DNA from: Meishania sp964351985
GTDB lineage: Bacteria; Bacteroidota; Bacteroidia; Flavobacteriales; Flavobacteriaceae
Assembly (NCBI GenBank): GCA_964351985.1
Contig: CAYGPR010000003.1
Span: forward strand, 1-64,000
Direction: 5' to 3'
DNA: 64,000 bases
The translations under genes and the position numbers were made by a program. The notes under the pieces are model-generated. The model searched no databases. It was not told the origin of the DNA and saw only the letters and a program-made list of their open reading frames with translations. Each line of letters starts with the position of its first letter. Position 1 is the first letter of the stretch. Positions 18,341 to 27,388 of this stretch are shown in pieces.

Positions 18341-19126
18341 ATGCAATCCGTTTACGTAAAATTTGTCTCTGTATCACTATTTGCAGTGCTTTTCTCAATG
18401 CCCTGCAAAGCCCTGAATACCCAAGAAAATGTTGATCTAAATGAGCTTTCCGAAGATTTTCTCAAGAACATCAAAAATGAGGTTACTACCAATAAGATTA
18501 GGTCGAAGCTCTATAGCTTATCGTTGGAGGATTTAGAAAGAGGACTAAAGACCGATGCACAAAAATTGGCTTTTTGGGTCAATGTCTATAACGCATATAT
18601 TCAAGTTATTCTATCCGAAAACCCTAAACTCTATGATGACAAGAGAGCTTTTTTCAAGATGGAACAGATTCCGATTGCAGGTCGTCTACTTTCTTTTGAA
18701 AAAATCGAGCATGGCATTATCAGAAAATCGCAATGGCCCTTGGGACTGGGATTGATTCGAAAGTGGTTTCCGAACAAATTCGAACGCAAATTACGGGTCG
18801 ACAAAAGAGATTATCGTGTTCATTTTGCCCTGAATTGCGGTGCAAAGGATTGCCCTCCAGTGGCTATATATGACGCGGACCAGTTGGACGAACAGTTCGA
18901 TAAGGGAACGGAACGATATTTGAAACGCACTTCGGAATATAAGGCCGATAAAAAAGAAGTCGCCGTAACCTCATTATTCAATTGGTTCCGCGGGGATTTT
19001 GGCTGTAAAAAAGGAGTGAAGAAAATTTTGAAGAAACAGGAAATCATTCCGACCACCAAAGGAGTTGATATTACCTATCAAAATTACGATTGGACGCTGG
19101 ATCTCGATAATTGGATTGAGCTTTAA
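18341..19126 (+). CDS. DUF547 family exported protein
   Basis: A 261-residue protein with a signal peptide (KFVSVSLFAVLFSMPCKALN). LAFWVNVYNAYIQ, the RLLSFEKIEHGIIRK block and HFALNCGAKDCPPVA are the characteristic DUF547 motifs, including the two conserved cysteines. DUF547 has been proposed to be papain/transglutaminase-related but has no established activity. Divergent from the TIGR04283 glycosyltransferase across a 161-base spacer, which probably holds both promoters. Confidence 0.85.
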   Translation: MQSVYVKFVSVSLFAVLFSMPCKALNTQENVDLNELSEDFLKNIKNEVTTNKIRSKLYSLSLEDLERGLKTDAQKLAFWVNVYNAYIQVILSENPKLYDDKRAFFKMEQIPIAGRLLSFEKIEHGIIRKSQWPLGLGLIRKWFPNKFERKLRVDKRDYRVHFALNCGAKDCPPVAIYDADQLDEQFDKGTERYLKRTSEYKADKKEVAVTSLFNWFRGDFGCKKGVKKILKKQEIIPTTKGVDITYQNYDWTLDLDNWIEL

Positions 19127-19130
19127 AAGT

Positions 19131-19227
19131 TCGTTATTGCGATGAGCGTTAGCCACGAAGAAATTTGTTGAACTTTACCGAATATTCGACAGATTGCTTC
19201 CCCCGAATACTCGGGATCGCAATGACG
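19131..19227. repeat. Intergenic imperfect palindromic repeat
   Basis: TTCGTTATTGCGATGAGCGTTAGCCACGAAGAAAT at the left end matches, inverted, ATCGCAATGACGAAT at the right, with AGATTGCTTCCCCCGAATACTCGGGA between. This is the layout of the GTCATTGCGA...TCGCAATGACGA intergenic repeats found in many copies in Bacteroidota. It lies between convergent genes (DUF547 and Omp85) and may also fold as an RNA terminator. Confidence 0.7.
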
Positions 19228-19231
19228 AATA

Positions 19232-20317
19232 CTAAAATGCTTCTTTGATCGTAAAATAAAAATTACCGCCCTCATTGGTATGTCCGTAATCGACGCGTAT
19301 TCTAACCCCGTCCCTTTTGTTTATAATATATCGAAGACCGGTACCGACGGCATTTTTATAGGAAGAAGAAAATGTCTTTCCCAAATCCGGTGCTACGGTA
19401 CCTGTAGACCCAAAGAGTACGCCACCGAATCTTCCTGTAATCGGAAAACGGTATTCTAGGGCAAAACTTAATTCGGCATTGTCTTGAAAACGTCGGTTAT
19501 CAAAACCCCTCGTGCGCTTAGAACCTAGATAGTTCAAATCGTAAAATGGAGTTCCTTCAGAACTATTGGCCAAATAGAGATTGGCCGCCAACACTTGTTT
19601 TTTGCCCACTTTTTGATAATATCTATTGTCCAGTTCAAATTTTGAATAGTTGAACGAAGCCCCTAATAATTTTGAAGAAGTAAAATATTTTCCTTGAATG
19701 TAAAATCCTTTTGTGGGAACAAATTGGTGGTCGCGTGTGTCATAAAATACTTGAAACCCGATATTAGATACGGTACCGTCTCTCTTGCCATTTACGTCTG
19801 ACGCTTCCAAAATACCACCTTCGTTTATTTCAAGATTACCGAAAACGTCAAGTTCGTAGCCAAGCCCTATCAAAAAATTGGGGAATATCTCTCGTAATAG
19901 TGATAGCCGAACCCGAGGAAAAGTAACCCCATAGGTTTCTTCATCTTCTAGCCTAGAATCTATGCCTACACCATAGAAATTATAAAAGTACTTGTAAAAA
20001 CCAAATTCTCCCTCGACTCGCCACCGCTCATCATCTTTATAAAAATCGAAAGGTGCATAAAGTAAGAATTGCCCTTTGGTGGTATAGCTTATTCCCAGCT
20101 GTATAGAAGAAGGTCGCGTGTCTCTAGACTCATTTTGTAAATGGAAGGTTCCAATACCCACTCCCCCGAAGCCAAAAGCGGTCTCAGGAGTATAAAATGC
20201 AACCGGGAAAGCCGCTACTTTCAGATTCTTAGTGGAGTCCCTGACTTTGGCCTGGGACCAAATCACATTCATAAAAAAAAGCACAAAAGGCGCGAGTAAG
20301 AGGGATCTGAAATTCAT
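19232..20317 (-). CDS. Omp85/BamA-type outer membrane beta-barrel protein
   Basis: A 361-residue exported protein (signal to about residue 23). It has the bacterial-surface-antigen barrel without POTRA domains. Features are FYDTRDHQFVPTKGFYIQGK, the GSKRTRGFDNRRFQDN loop resembling the VRGF/Y region of Omp85 barrels, ALEYRFPI and a terminal strand ending in Phe (FTIKEAF). Small POTRA-less members usually translocate or anchor surface components, but partners are unknown. Divergent from an RND/MMPL exporter across a spacer containing an inverted repeat. Confidence 0.82.
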   Translation of the reverse strand: MNFRSLLLAPFVLFFMNVIWSQAKVRDSTKNLKVAAFPVAFYTPETAFGFGGVGIGTFHLQNESRDTRPSSIQLGISYTTKGQFLLYAPFDFYKDDERWRVEGEFGFYKYFYNFYGVGIDSRLEDEETYGVTFPRVRLSLLREIFPNFLIGLGYELDVFGNLEINEGGILEASDVNGKRDGTVSNIGFQVFYDTRDHQFVPTKGFYIQGKYFTSSKLLGASFNYSKFELDNRYYQKVGKKQVLAANLYLANSSEGTPFYDLNYLGSKRTRGFDNRRFQDNAELSFALEYRFPITGRFGGVLFGSTGTVAPDLGKTFSSSYKNAVGTGLRYIINKRDGVRIRVDYGHTNEGGNFYFTIKEAF

Positions 20318-20338
20318 TCTTGTAATTTAAAACAATAT

Positions 20339-20374
20339 GTGGACTATTTTGATTAATGATTTTCGATAGTCCAC
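20339..20374. promoter_or_regulatory. 9-bp inverted repeat in divergent spacer
   Basis: GTGGACTAT (20339-20347) and ATAGTCCAC (20366-20374) are perfect inverted copies 18 bases apart. They lie between the divergent Omp85 and RND genes, just before a TAACTTTG -7-like box (20382-20389) reading toward the RND gene. Candidate operator for a dimeric repressor; no regulator gene is adjacent. Confidence 0.45.
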
Positions 20375-20381
20375 TATTGAT

Positions 20382-20389
20382 TAACTTTG
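20382..20389 (+). promoter_or_regulatory. Candidate -7 box TAACTTTG for the RND gene
   Basis: An exact match to the Bacteroidota -7 consensus TAnnTTTG, 43 bases before the RND start codon. No clear TTG at the -33 position was found, so this is a weak prediction. Confidence 0.35.
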
Positions 20390-20432
20390 CAAAGAAGAAA
20401 ATATTGAATTCCAGGCCACTTTATAGCCTCTT

Positions 20433-22703
20433 ATGCGCAAAATACTTGTTCTAAAAAAGTTCATTGTCCCCTTATTTATCATTTTAGGCATTGGATCCAT
20501 TTTTTTGTTGAAAGGATTAAAGTTTTCTTTCGATTTCAACCAATTTTTTCCAGAAGGCGATGACGACCTGATTTTCTATCAAGAATTTACAGAGGAATTT
20601 GGCACTGACGACAGTTTCTTGTTAATCGCCATTGAAAATGATGAAACCGTTTTCGAAGCCGATTTTCTCAGGCGATTCCACGAGTTTTCGGAAAAAGCCG
20701 ACACATTACCCTATGTAAAATCGGCACAGTCGCTTACCACGCTTTTCTATCCGCTTAAAACATCCTTTGGATATACGCGCATACCGATAATCAACATCGA
20801 AGATTCCACTAAATATCAAAAAAAATGGGAGCGACTTCAGAAAGATAACTTCTTCTTGAATTCATTGATCAACAGAAAAAGTACTTCGCTAGTCGTCGCT
20901 CTGGAAACCGAAGATGAACTGGATTATTCGCAATCCGTAGAACTCTTGACTGAAGCCCGAAAGTCGCTAAAAGAAAGTAATCTTCAGGAACATCACTTTC
21001 TCGGACGTGCCTTTTTCTATGAGGCCCTAGTAGAAATGCAGATCAGGGAACTTATTGTGACCACCATTGCATCGATCATACTGGTTTTCATTATCCTATT
21101 TTTAGTGTATCGCCGTTTGACTATAGTGTTCATATCGTTAAGTTCCATTGCTTTGGCCCTTTTGCTATTTCTAGGCCTACTTTCTCTTTTAGGAAGGGAA
21201 CTCAACGCTTTGGCTGCTTTTTATCCGGTTCTGATGTTGATTGTAGGCGCATCGGACGTTGTTCACATTATGGATAGTTTTTTAGGAAAGATTCGTCTGG
21301 GCGATACTAAAAAGACGGCCATTATTGCAATTTTAAAAGAAGTCGGACTTACCACACTGCTTACCTCGGCAACCACAGCGGTGGGTTTCGCCTCTCTGAT
21401 GACATCGAGACTGAGAAGTATCACAGATTTCGGAATCAATTCGGCCATAGGAGTATTGGTCGCCTATTTTACTGTCATATTTTTTACTACTACACTGTTG
21501 CTTCTGACCAAAAAAGAAAAGTTGGTACCCAAAGGAAATCCAACTCCAAAATGGCCTTTATTTTTAGCTCGTATCAATACATTTACAAAAAGAAATCCAA
21601 AATCGATTCTAATAAGTAGCTTGGCATTTACCCTTCTTTGTTTTTGGGGGATTTCAAAAATACATACGGATTTTAAATTCAATGAGAACCTTCCGGAAGG
21701 AGGTCAAATTGCGAAAGACTTCCACTTTTTTCAAACCAATTTCACGGGTTTTAGACCATTGGAAGTAGCCGTAAGTACTACCGACGGACACAAGGTATCC
21801 GATTTTAAGCGAGTCAAGGAAATCAACCTCATTGAAAATAAACTGAAGTCTTTTGAAGCCATAGGAAATGTGCAATCATTGACACTTTTTTACAAAGGAC
21901 TCCATAGGGCTAATCATCTGAACAGACAGGAATACTTTGAACTACCAAAGGACGAGAAAACCTTTGAAAAATATAAAAAAGAAATAAAAAAGCTGTCAAG
22001 AAAACAATATGCAAAATTTGTCAACGGCGATGAAAATAAGGCAAGAATCGCCACCAGAGTTTTGGATGTTGGAACGGACAGCCTGAAAAACATCTATGAC
22101 GAAATAAATACTTTCATAACAGCGAAAACAGATACCTCGGCCATCAAGTTCAGATTGACCGGCAAGGGCCTATTGCTCGATAAAAATTCAGTCTATATAA
22201 GGGACAGCCTCCTCGCCGGGCTTTTCATTGGGTTGCTACTGGTTTCTATCTTGATGGCATTGCTTTTTAAAAACTTCAAATTGTTACTGATTTCGTTGAT
22301 ACCCAACCTACTTCCTTTATTGTTTGCAGGGGCCTTGCTCGGCTTTTTGGACATTCCCTTGGAGGCATCGATTACGGTAGTTTTCGCCATAGTCTTCGGT
22401 ATTGCCGTAGATGACACCATTCATTTTCTAGGGAAATTAAAAATTTGTACCGCCAGAGGCCTAGGTACCGAAGAGGCTCTCGAGCAAACCTTCAAAGAAA
22501 CAGGAAGGGCCCTGATTATTACTACTATGGTACTGTTTTTTGGCTTTATGGTCTTATTATTCTCTATCTATCGACCCAGTGTAATAATAGGCTTGCTGAT
22601 AAGCGCGACCTTGTTGACGGCCTTGGCATTAGACCTACTGCTCTTACCTGTTTTGATTCGAAAAATATTGAAAGACAGTGGTGATATAAACGCTAAGGGT
22701 TAG
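20433..22703 (+). CDS. RND/MMPL superfamily exporter
   Basis: A 756-residue inner membrane protein with the internal duplication of the RND superfamily. One TM helix at the N-terminus is followed by a periplasmic loop and five or six helices (about 205-360). A second periplasmic loop and helices then run from about 585 to 750. The motifs VGASDVVHIMDS in half one and FGIAVDDTIHFLGKL in half two are the MMPL/SSD helix-4 signatures with acidic residues for proton coupling. It is shorter than AcrB-type pumps and resembles HpnN-like lipid exporters. Likely moves a hydrophobic molecule; the Omp85-type neighbour may be related. Confidence 0.88.
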   Translation: MRKILVLKKFIVPLFIILGIGSIFLLKGLKFSFDFNQFFPEGDDDLIFYQEFTEEFGTDDSFLLIAIENDETVFEADFLRRFHEFSEKADTLPYVKSAQSLTTLFYPLKTSFGYTRIPIINIEDSTKYQKKWERLQKDNFFLNSLINRKSTSLVVALETEDELDYSQSVELLTEARKSLKESNLQEHHFLGRAFFYEALVEMQIRELIVTTIASIILVFIILFLVYRRLTIVFISLSSIALALLLFLGLLSLLGRELNALAAFYPVLMLIVGASDVVHIMDSFLGKIRLGDTKKTAIIAILKEVGLTTLLTSATTAVGFASLMTSRLRSITDFGINSAIGVLVAYFTVIFFTTTLLLLTKKEKLVPKGNPTPKWPLFLARINTFTKRNPKSILISSLAFTLLCFWGISKIHTDFKFNENLPEGGQIAKDFHFFQTNFTGFRPLEVAVSTTDGHKVSDFKRVKEINLIENKLKSFEAIGNVQSLTLFYKGLHRANHLNRQEYFELPKDEKTFEKYKKEIKKLSRKQYAKFVNGDENKARIATRVLDVGTDSLKNIYDEINTFITAKTDTSAIKFRLTGKGLLLDKNSVYIRDSLLAGLFIGLLLVSILMALLFKNFKLLLISLIPNLLPLLFAGALLGFLDIPLEASITVVFAIVFGIAVDDTIHFLGKLKICTARGLGTEEALEQTFKETGRALIITTMVLFFGFMVLLFSIYRPSVIIGLLISATLLTALALDLLLLPVLIRKILKDSGDINAKG

Positions 22704-22720
22704 GCTCAATGAGACCGTAT

Positions 22721-22831
22721 TTAGCGTTTATGTGATTTCATGGTCCTGCGCAACGCCCTTCGGGCCATTATCACACGGTAGACCAAAATAGAAATAATAG
22801 AAATCCACAGTAAAAACAGAAGATATTCCAT
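22721..22831 (-). CDS. Small single-pass membrane protein (36 aa)
   Basis: ATG at 22829-22831 opens a 36-residue frame: one hydrophobic helix (MEYLLFLLWISIISILVYRV) followed by a strongly basic tail (RRALRRTMKSHKR). The composition fits a genuine small inner membrane protein with a positive-inside tail rather than chance. No strong ribosome site is visible, as is normal in Bacteroidota. Lies downstream of and opposite to the RND gene. Confidence 0.5.
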   Translation of the reverse strand: MEYLLFLLWISIISILVYRVIMARRALRRTMKSHKR

Positions 22832-22993
22832 ATCATTGGAAGTTTATAGGTTAATGTTCAGTTTTTCGTAACACTTGGGGCGTTAAGAAGGGTATCCTAA
22901 AATTTTAGGACAGTAAACCTAATGAATTGCAGGGTAATTTCCTACAAAAAAGTTAAAAATATCATAATACGCTACCTCTTTTGGGTTAGAAAA

Positions 22994-23019
22994 GCACTAT
23001 GACAGTAATGCCATAGTGC
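22994..23019 (-). terminator. Terminator after the TPR lipoprotein gene
   Basis: Perfect arms GCACTATG (22994-23001) and CATAGTGC (23012-23019) with a 10-base loop. On the minus strand the stem is followed by TTTTCT, 63 bases beyond the TPR gene stop. Confidence 0.7.
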
Positions 23020-23081
23020 CTTTACACATCAATCAATCCAACCTAAAAACTGAAAATAGAGCGTGTCGTAAAATATCTCAT

Positions 23082-24359
23082 TTATAAATTGGTAATATTA
23101 CTTTCCATTGAAGGGCCCAGTTCATAAATAGCCCCCAAAAGCTCATTTTTAATTTCTTTCACCTTTTTTGTTTTCCCATTGGCCTTGTAAACTTCGGCGG
23201 CGTAATATAGAATACCGGGCTCAAATGTTTTTCCTTCGATATGATTTTCTACAAGCTGAAGTGCCTTTTCTATATTTCCTTGTTTTAGATTGCTATATGC
23301 CAATAAACTGTAGGTCTCAGGGGTCGGTCTATTCTCAACTTCTTTCTCGGATAGTTTCATGGCCTTATCGAATTGTTCGGTACGGTCCAAATAGAGCCCT
23401 ACGTTGTAAACATTGTACATATCACCATATGCGGAATTTGAAACGGCCTTAAAATAACTATCCAGGTTTGAAAGGCTTTCAAGATCGTTGCCCATATATT
23501 TGGCTATCTCCGACTTTAGCAGATAATAATCTGGGGCTTGATAATTTTTAGTAACCGAGTCCAAAATTCGAAGTGCCTCTTCGGGGTTTTTTTCATAAGA
23601 AAATACGATCCACGCGATTCCCTTTTTGGCATAGGCGTTCGACGGGTCTAATTGAAGTGACTTGAGATAATGGTTGTATGAATCTTCAATTCTTCCGGCA
23701 TGACCGTAATAATCGGCCAGATTGGTATAGGACCACAGCATCAAATCTTTGTTTTTGGAAGTTTCGGCCTTGGCTTTGGCCATTTCCATGAATTTGATGG
23801 TCGTGTCCAAATCGCCTTTATAGTCATTCCATTTTGCCAATCGGATTAAATACCCGAAGTCTGACATATTCTTTAAACTGTCCAGATAATTCTCGGCAGT
23901 TGTGTAGTTGCCCAATTCCATGTGAACATCAAAGAGCAAGGCTTGTGTATCGGCTTTGCCACTTCCTATTACCTGCGCTGAGTCTGCCAATTGCAATGCT
24001 TCCCTGAAACGATGTTGAGAAATATAATTTCTTGCCAATGCCCGATAATATCCCGCCTTACCGATTGCAGCAATATCGACCGCTTTTTTTAGTGCTTGTT
24101 CTGATTTTTTGAGAAATTCAATATCACCGGTCTGTTGAAAGTATCGATTGTACTCGCCCCCAACGACCCCAAAACTTAGCAATTGCATACTATCCGGGCG
24201 GATTTTCGAATGCCAAAGTTCGAAATATTTAGAAGTGGTTTTTGGCGCTTCACTTGACAAATAGACATTATAGTCGCCTTTATTTGTGATTGTGTTATTA
24301 CCCTTTTCCATACAATTAAAGAAAAAAAGAACGGAAAGGAATATGAAAAAATTCTTCAT
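23082..24359 (-). CDS. TPR-repeat lipoprotein
   Basis: A 425-residue lipoprotein (lipobox FFNC, Cys16) built almost wholly from tetratricopeptide-like helix pairs. Examples are EALQLADSAQVIGSG, AENYLDSLKNM, SYNHYLKSLQLDPSNAYAKKG, ALRILDSVTKN and EKALQLVENH. TPR lipoproteins act as protein-binding scaffolds in the periplasm. It lies 88 bases downstream of the DUF4331 gene pair, separated by a terminator-like hairpin, in the same direction. Partner unknown. Confidence 0.82.
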   Translation of the reverse strand: MKNFFIFLSVLFFFNCMEKGNNTITNKGDYNVYLSSEAPKTTSKYFELWHSKIRPDSMQLLSFGVVGGEYNRYFQQTGDIEFLKKSEQALKKAVDIAAIGKAGYYRALARNYISQHRFREALQLADSAQVIGSGKADTQALLFDVHMELGNYTTAENYLDSLKNMSDFGYLIRLAKWNDYKGDLDTTIKFMEMAKAKAETSKNKDLMLWSYTNLADYYGHAGRIEDSYNHYLKSLQLDPSNAYAKKGIAWIVFSYEKNPEEALRILDSVTKNYQAPDYYLLKSEIAKYMGNDLESLSNLDSYFKAVSNSAYGDMYNVYNVGLYLDRTEQFDKAMKLSEKEVENRPTPETYSLLAYSNLKQGNIEKALQLVENHIEGKTFEPGILYYAAEVYKANGKTKKVKEIKNELLGAIYELGPSMESNITNL

Positions 24360-24403
24360 TTTTAAAATACTTTTAGGTTAAAGAATTTGATGTTTTAAAA
24401 TAA

Positions 24404-24426
24404 GGGAGGACTGTTACCATCCTCCC
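24404..24426 (-). terminator. Hairpin between DUF4331 and TPR genes
   Basis: GGGAGGA (24404-24410) and TCCTCCC (24420-24426) form a perfect 7-bp stem. On the minus strand it is followed by TTATTTTAAAA, 22 bases after the DUF4331-like stop. Likely terminator or attenuator between the two genes. Confidence 0.65.
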
Positions 24427-24447
24427 CAACGCTCCTTTTTCATAGAC

Positions 24448-25245
24448 TTATTCAGGAGCTCCCAAATAAGGGAAACTTTCTTGTATGTCTGCGGTAAGAC
24501 TTACACCATCGGACGTTAATCGTGGTAAATCCGCCATGCCGTCCATATCGGTATCTTGACCGCTGAAACGGTTACCTTCCATTCCTCCAAAAAGAAGAAT
24601 CAAAGAAACATCGATTACATCATCTTGTAATGTTCTACCTGTCAACCCTATTATTGCAGGATCGTTCAATGGATTGCCATCCATATTGACATCAGGTCCG
24701 GGCAAGAAATACGTGGTCTGGGCATCAGGTGCGACCTCCAATACATCTGCGGCCAAATATCCGGTCAACGTAGCGGCGTCCAATCCTAAAATGTTGTTTT
24801 CATAATTAACAACGGCGGGGTCAAGGCCCAAAAGACCGGCATAAACATCATGGTACGCCTCCAAACGAGCTTCAAAACCGGCTTGAAAAGTGGCTCCCAT
24901 TTCGGATGGGATGGAATTGTTATGTGCATCTTTAACACTTGGTTCGCCATCCATATCAAAACTCAGTACGGTATTGATGCCAGGTCTTCCCATGAAATCT
25001 ACTTGTGCATAGGTGCCTGAAAAATCGATTTCCTCAGGCTCCATCGGGTCGGGATCCATTCCTTCGCCCCCACAAGGTATACATGCGGGGCCTCCACAAT
25101 CTACAGCTGTTTCATTTCCGTTCATAACTCCATCACTACAGGTTGCTTGTAGGCCCGAAGCAATTTCGTCATCATTGTTACAGGCCGATAATGCGACCAC
25201 AGCAAAAAGTGCCATGAACATATATTTGATTCTATATAATTTCAT
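24448..25245 (-). CDS. DUF4331-related lipoprotein
   Basis: A 265-residue lipoprotein (LSAC, Cys22). After the acylation site it has a short cysteine-rich module (CSDGVMNGNETAVDCGG, then PACIPC) common in Bacteroidota secreted proteins. An acidic Pro/Asp linker follows. The rest matches the C-terminal half of DUF4331 proteins (VLSFDMDGEPSVKDAHNN..., DDVIDVSLILLFGG, SFPYLGAPE). Encoded 23 bases after a second gene carrying the N-terminal DUF4331 features, so the two may make a complex. Function unknown. Confidence 0.75.
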   Translation of the reverse strand: MKLYRIKYMFMALFAVVALSACNNDDEIASGLQATCSDGVMNGNETAVDCGGPACIPCGGEGMDPDPMEPEEIDFSGTYAQVDFMGRPGINTVLSFDMDGEPSVKDAHNNSIPSEMGATFQAGFEARLEAYHDVYAGLLGLDPAVVNYENNILGLDAATLTGYLAADVLEVAPDAQTTYFLPGPDVNMDGNPLNDPAIIGLTGRTLQDDVIDVSLILLFGGMEGNRFSGQDTDMDGMADLPRLTSDGVSLTADIQESFPYLGAPE

Positions 25246-25268
25246 TTTAAATGTTTTTAAAGTTTATG

Positions 25269-25946
25269 TTATTGTTTTTTGTTCGTGGTTACCCAAGTTT
25301 TATAAACGGGCACACCTAAAGCATTCATGCCCGTGGTCGTACCCAACATACTATTAGGAATCTCAACAACAATAGACATGGTATTGGCGCCATCAAAAGT
25401 ATCTTCGGCTTCGTCGGCAGTTTTAAAACCGCCCGGAGCCATTCCACCGATTACGGCATTGAACTGAAAAAAGTCAAAGTAAAAAGGGTCTTGACGTGGT
25501 CCGGCAAAGAGTGAAACCCCGTTGGCCGACGCGGTAATTGCGCTAGCGTCTGAAATTGCCACCTTACCTAAAGGACTATCGACCAGTACTTCACCACTTA
25601 GTCCAGTAGTGGAAGGTGCTGCAGGACCGAAGAAATACATGGTATCGCCTCTTGGCAATGCCTGTATGACTAAATCTTCGATCAAATCGTTATCGGTGTC
25701 GATATTGATTTCCGTAAGAATATCCTCATCAAAGGTTCCGTACGCCAAATCTGGTAATACATTAGATTGAAGATCCACGACAAATACGGTATTCTCGGAA
25801 TTGGTCGTTGGTTCAAAGGCAAAAAAATCAGCAATGTCGGCGGTTGTCCTCATAGATGATGGTGCGTCGATATGGTCGGCCGCGACCAAAACAACACCAA
25901 TGGCCGCCAAAATGGATAAGCCAAGTAAAAATTTTGTTTTTTTCAT
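25269..25946 (-). CDS. DUF4331 family exported protein
   Basis: A 225-residue protein with a signal peptide (KFLLGLSILAAIGVVLVAA). ADHIDAPS immediately after it is the hallmark N-terminus of DUF4331 proteins. ADIADFFAFEPT and FFQFNAVIGGMAPGGF continue the family pattern. The protein is shorter than single-chain DUF4331 members and is followed by the lipoprotein with the later half. Likely first gene of a DUF4331 operon; role not established. Confidence 0.8.
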   Translation of the reverse strand: MKKTKFLLGLSILAAIGVVLVAADHIDAPSSMRTTADIADFFAFEPTTNSENTVFVVDLQSNVLPDLAYGTFDEDILTEINIDTDNDLIEDLVIQALPRGDTMYFFGPAAPSTTGLSGEVLVDSPLGKVAISDASAITASANGVSLFAGPRQDPFYFDFFQFNAVIGGMAPGGFKTADEAEDTFDGANTMSIVVEIPNSMLGTTTGMNALGVPVYKTWVTTNKKQ

Positions 25947-26118
25947 TTTAAAAGATTTTTAGATTAGAATTCGCCTTACCTACGACGTTTAAAAACGCAG
26001 GGTTTCGTTTTTAATGTTAAAAAAATGTTAATGGAATTTAATCCTTACCGACTCATATCGGCATGGGTGCGTAAAGTCCTATATTTTAGTTTACTTTGCC
26101 GTTCTAAATGGTGAAGCT

Positions 26119-27309
26119 ATGAACCCATCAGGAGCGGGTTGGATCAATAAATTCGGTACTGTTGTCAAAGACGACCTGAATAGCTACAGCGATTTTCGAG
26201 ACCTATACAACGGGCTAAAGAAAACGGGTTTCGTATATGGAATCAATACTAAAATTCCCCGTTTTATAATCCCTGAACATGACCTCTCTGAAGATGAAAA
26301 GGCAAAAATCAATCTACTTACCGCCCTCTATTTTACTTTTAAAACAGAAACTGGCAATCCGGACTTCCCTGCCTTTGTAGATAAGGTCTTGCTGTTTTAT
26401 AAGGATTTGGAAGTCAACCACATATCGTTTTTTGGAAAGCTGTTTACGGGCAACAAGGCGTTATCACAATTGGAAAAACTCATCGATTCTCGGGTATATC
26501 TGGAAGATAATGTCATTAGTAAGACCTTCAACAGCATTATCACGAATTCTTTACTGTTCATCGATGCCCTTTTGTTCAAGCGATTTCTGAACAATTCTCT
26601 TAGGATAAAGGAACACGCCTATAATCTCGAATATTTGGCCATCAATATTACGTATCACGCTTTGAATTCAAAGGAAAAAAATAAGAGCGATGAGAAACTG
26701 GCCCAATTGTTCGCGGCATCGTTGACCTTTATCGACAGCAATATGGAAAACTTTGATGGCTCTTACCGCGAAAAGATATTGCTAAACGATGCCGTATGGG
26801 AAAACAAATATTTATTGGACATCGCTTGTTTGACCGTTTGGGAAGACCATTCTTTAGAGTATAAGGAATCGGAGTTTATCTTCGGAATAGGTAAAGATTT
26901 AGGTTTTGATAATAAAGTGATTGCCCGCTCTTTGGAAGAAATTACCTCCTTTTTCGATAAAAACATGGAAACCATTCCGTTTTTGAAGGATAGTAATTTG
27001 GCCATGCAGTTTTATGACAGTATGTCAAAAATTGTGAACCGATTGATTATACGGAATAGTAAACGCTTGCAAAAAGAAATTTCGGATAGTAAGGAATTGG
27101 TCGCCCTACTTTCAAAATCGACCGTCAAGGATTTGACATCGGAAGAGAAAAAAAAGGTCCAAAATCAACTCTTGGATATTTTTAAAAGTATACCATCCCT
27201 TGCCATTTTTTTACTACCGGGCGGGGCCGTTCTTCTGCCTATTTTTATCAAGCTTATTCCAAAGCTTTTACCATCGTCGTTCGATGATAATCGAATAGAC
27301 AAAAAGTAA
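26119..27309 (+). CDS. LETM1-related protein
   Basis: A 396-residue protein with mostly helical content and no signal peptide. The C-terminal segment SLAIFLLPGGAVLLPIFIKL, ending LLPSSF (about 362-387), is the signature of LETM1-like proteins, which in Bacteroidota are annotated as LETM1-related biofilm-associated proteins. It has only this one hydrophobic hairpin. In mitochondria LETM1 affects cation/proton exchange; the bacterial role is unclear. A hairpin overlapping the stop codon probably terminates it against the convergent regulator gene. Confidence 0.75.
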   Translation: MNPSGAGWINKFGTVVKDDLNSYSDFRDLYNGLKKTGFVYGINTKIPRFIIPEHDLSEDEKAKINLLTALYFTFKTETGNPDFPAFVDKVLLFYKDLEVNHISFFGKLFTGNKALSQLEKLIDSRVYLEDNVISKTFNSIITNSLLFIDALLFKRFLNNSLRIKEHAYNLEYLAINITYHALNSKEKNKSDEKLAQLFAASLTFIDSNMENFDGSYREKILLNDAVWENKYLLDIACLTVWEDHSLEYKESEFIFGIGKDLGFDNKVIARSLEEITSFFDKNMETIPFLKDSNLAMQFYDSMSKIVNRLIIRNSKRLQKEISDSKELVALLSKSTVKDLTSEEKKKVQNQLLDIFKSIPSLAIFLLPGGAVLLPIFIKLIPKLLPSSFDDNRIDKK

Positions 27310-27326
27310 GTTAAAACCTACTTTTT
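27300..27326. terminator. Bidirectional terminator between convergent genes
   Basis: AAAAAGTA (27301-27308) pairs with TACTTTTT (27319-27326). The stem overlaps the LETM1-like stop codon and has a T-run on each strand, so it can serve both it and the LytTR gene. Confidence 0.65.
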
Positions 27327-27388
27327 ATCTATATAAGAAAAATCTATGATTATATTTTATATACTTAAAATCAATTAGTTATAATCGT

